Source of the DNA: CAZJGG01 sp964545475 | GTDB lineage: Bacteria; Bacillota; Clostridia; Lachnospirales; JAISER01 | DNA length: 15,399 nucleotides | Assembly: GCA_964545475.1 (NCBI GenBank) | Contig: CAZJGG010000065.1 | Span: 1 to 15,399, forward strand | Reading direction: 5' to 3' | Shown: positions 14,176-15,399 of the stretch, one piece after another | How the letters are laid out: each line of letters opens with the position of its first letter | Position numbering within the stretch: position 1 is the stretch's first letter | The notes under the pieces: model-generated | Seen by the model: the letters and a program-made list of their open reading frames with translations, nothing else | What the model was told of the DNA's origin: nothing | Database searches by the model: none | Position numbers and translations under genes: made by a program

Positions 14176-14204
14176 TTGACATTTTTTGCAAAATATGTAA
14201 CAAT
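14176..14204 (+). promoter_or_regulatory. Promoter with internal palindrome (possible LacI-type operator)
   Basis: TTGACA (14176-14181) is followed after 17 bases by AACAAT (14199-14204), with TAACAA one base earlier as an alternative. Between them lies the perfect 10-bp palindrome TTTTGCAAAA (14184-14193) with a central GC. LacI-family proteins commonly autoregulate through short AT-flanked palindromes, so this is a candidate operator for the downstream gene. Confidence 0.5.
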
Positions 14205-14237
14205 GTGGACATGTAATTTTGACTTGGAGTTGATATT

Positions 14238-15242
14238 TTGGGAGTTTCAATTAAAGATGTTGCGAAGCGGGCCGGTGTTTCAATCGGAACCGTTTCAAAA
14301 TATGTAAACGGAATAAACATCAAGGACAAAAACAAACAAAGCATACAGGAAGCTATAGATTATTACGGATTTAAAGTAAACGCCGCCGCCAGAAACTTAA
14401 AAACAAATAAAACAATGACTGTTGGAGTAATACTTACACAGCTTAGATTTCATTTCTGCTCAACATTAATTCCTTTCTTGCATTCAAAGTTCTTTGAAAA
14501 CGGATACAGCACAATTTTTTTTGATTTAAGCGACGATGTTGAAAAGCAAGTGGAACAGGTTAATTTTATTTGCAACCACGGTCTTGATGGTCTTATAATT
14601 ATGGAGATTGAAAGCGACACAAGGCTTATGGAGCTTATATCTTCAATAAATATGCCAAAAATTGTAATTGAAAACAAAAGCTACAATACAATTTCTGATG
14701 TTGTGCTTGTGGACAACTTAAACGCTTCCTATAAAGCGGTAGAACACTTTATTATACATAAGCACAGGAAAATTGCTATAATTTGCGGGCCTGAACTATC
14801 TTACTCAGCCGTTGAAAGGGTAAAAGGGTATTTACGGGTTTTTGACGATTATCGAATTGAAGTTGATGAACGATATATTCTTTATGGTAAATATGAAATT
14901 GACAGCGGTTATAAAAACATGAAAGCTCTCCTTGAAATGGAGGACAGACCTACGGCTGTTTTAGCTACAAACTACGAAATTACCATTGGCAGTTTAAAAG
15001 CTATTAATGAGCTGGGGCTTAGCATTCCAGACGATATTTCATTTATTGGTTTTGACAATCAAGACGTTGCCGAAGTTATTAAGCCTGGTATAACAATTGT
15101 GACACAACCAATTAAACAGCTTGCAGAGCAAAGTGCCTTGCTTTTAATTAAAAGAATGCAGGGGGATTACGATAGTTTTCCAGCATTGGAAAGACTTAAA
15201 ACTGAGTTTAGACCTTTAAATTCTGTTAAGGACATTAACTAA
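14238..15242 (+). CDS. LacI/GalR-family transcriptional regulator
   Basis: This 334-residue protein has the normal family length. The helix-turn-helix is at residues 4-25 (VSIKDVAKRAGVSIGTVSKYVNG), followed by the hinge helix region VNAAARNLKTNKT (about 48-60). The C-terminal sugar-binding-protein-like domain (62-330) has GLIIMEI, VVLVDNLNASYKAVEHFI, the ERVKGYLRVFDDY segment, PTAVLATNYEITIGSLKAINELG and SIPDDISFIGFDNQDVAEVIKPG. The effector is unknown and no sugar operon is visible beside it in the window. It uses a TTG start (14238) with GGAG 8 bases upstream; no ATG is available near the conserved N terminus. It probably represses a carbohydrate gene set. Confidence 0.92.
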   Translation: MGVSIKDVAKRAGVSIGTVSKYVNGINIKDKNKQSIQEAIDYYGFKVNAAARNLKTNKTMTVGVILTQLRFHFCSTLIPFLHSKFFENGYSTIFFDLSDDVEKQVEQVNFICNHGLDGLIIMEIESDTRLMELISSINMPKIVIENKSYNTISDVVLVDNLNASYKAVEHFIIHKHRKIAIICGPELSYSAVERVKGYLRVFDDYRIEVDERYILYGKYEIDSGYKNMKALLEMEDRPTAVLATNYEITIGSLKAINELGLSIPDDISFIGFDNQDVAEVIKPGITIVTQPIKQLAEQSALLLIKRMQGDYDSFPALERLKTEFRPLNSVKDIN

Positions 15243-15317
15243 TACTAATTCCAAATAACTCCTGTAGATATGAATTTGCAAAGCTGCGCAATGTCATCAA
15301 ATTAGTCCGGTTATCTT

Positions 15318-15392
15318 GTAGGGGCTGGCGTCCTCGACAGCCCGTAGCCTCTAGTTGCAAGAGGCCGGGACGTCGAGGATGCCGTCCCCTAC
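15318..15392. repeat. GC-rich palindromic repeat at the window end
   Basis: GTAGGGGCTGGCGTCCTCGAC (15318-15338; 21 bases, first 20 GTAGGGGCTGGCGTCCTCGA) pairs with the segment at 15372-15392 with three mismatches. Nested inside is a perfect GCCTCT/AGAGGC stem (15347-15352 with 15360-15365). The element is strikingly GC-rich in an AT-rich background and has no coding potential. It resembles a REP/MITE-type interspersed repeat and may continue beyond the window. Confidence 0.7.
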
Positions 15393-15399
15393 GGATAGG

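Noticed and set aside
1..15399. CRISPR array, rRNA, restriction or phage defence genes
   Set aside because: There are no regularly spaced repeats, rRNA-like sequence, or nuclease, methylase or toxin-like proteins. The repeats present are inverted-repeat elements in one or two copies.

Overview
The window looks like draft-assembly chromosome from an AT-rich, endospore-forming member of the Clostridia (Firmicutes). Four observations support this: Spo0A, SpoIIAA, SpoIIAB, SigF, SpmA, SpmB and a SpoIID/LytB-domain protein are all encoded; ribosome binding sites are strong GGAGG-type; TTG and GTG starts are used; and several sigma-A promoters are close to consensus. Genus cannot be assigned from the sequence alone. 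A run of 100 N (5450-5549) is an assembly gap.

Layout. Positions 1-39 hold the 5' part of a tRNA-Lys(CUU) on the minus strand, with a consensus promoter. Positions 40-1036 contain no intact gene and are a graveyard of mobile DNA: a TA-flanked, inverted-repeat-bounded element (221-803) with a decayed small reading frame and a terminator, a fragment of a second repeat family (about 805-842), and the remnant of an IS21-type IstB ATPase (848-1012). Next comes a divergent surface-polysaccharide pair: a membrane-bound nucleotide-sugar 4,6-dehydratase of the CapD/WbpM/PglF type (minus) and an O-antigen ligase/Wzy-like membrane protein with a large non-membrane insertion (plus). The second copy of the TA-flanked repeat end lies in the leader of the dehydratase gene.

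After the gap comes the sporulation block. spo0A (minus) is divergent from the spoIIAA-spoIIAB-sigF operon (plus), and the 330 bp between them hold a good sigma-A promoter for spo0A and Spo0A-box-like sequences. Spo0A is the master regulator that would switch on the spoIIA operon. SpoIIAB inhibits SigF, and dephosphorylated SpoIIAA releases it in the forespore. A perfect 20-bp-arm hairpin closes the operon and overlaps the sigF stop codon. Two small minus-strand membrane proteins of unknown role follow, then spmA-spmB (spore core dehydration) behind a perfect consensus promoter. A 164-bp MITE-like palindrome has landed between spmB and its terminator. Next are a secreted 809-residue SLH plus SpoIID/LytB-domain protein, a small CmpB-type membrane protein, and a LacI-family regulator with a palindrome between its promoter elements. 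The window ends in a GC-rich palindromic repeat unlike the surrounding DNA.

I do not see a clearly new defence or biosynthetic system. The most informative features are the nested repeat families (one of which borders the assembly gap), the divergent spo0A/spoIIA control region, and the unusual domain architectures of the ligase and the SpoIID-like protein.
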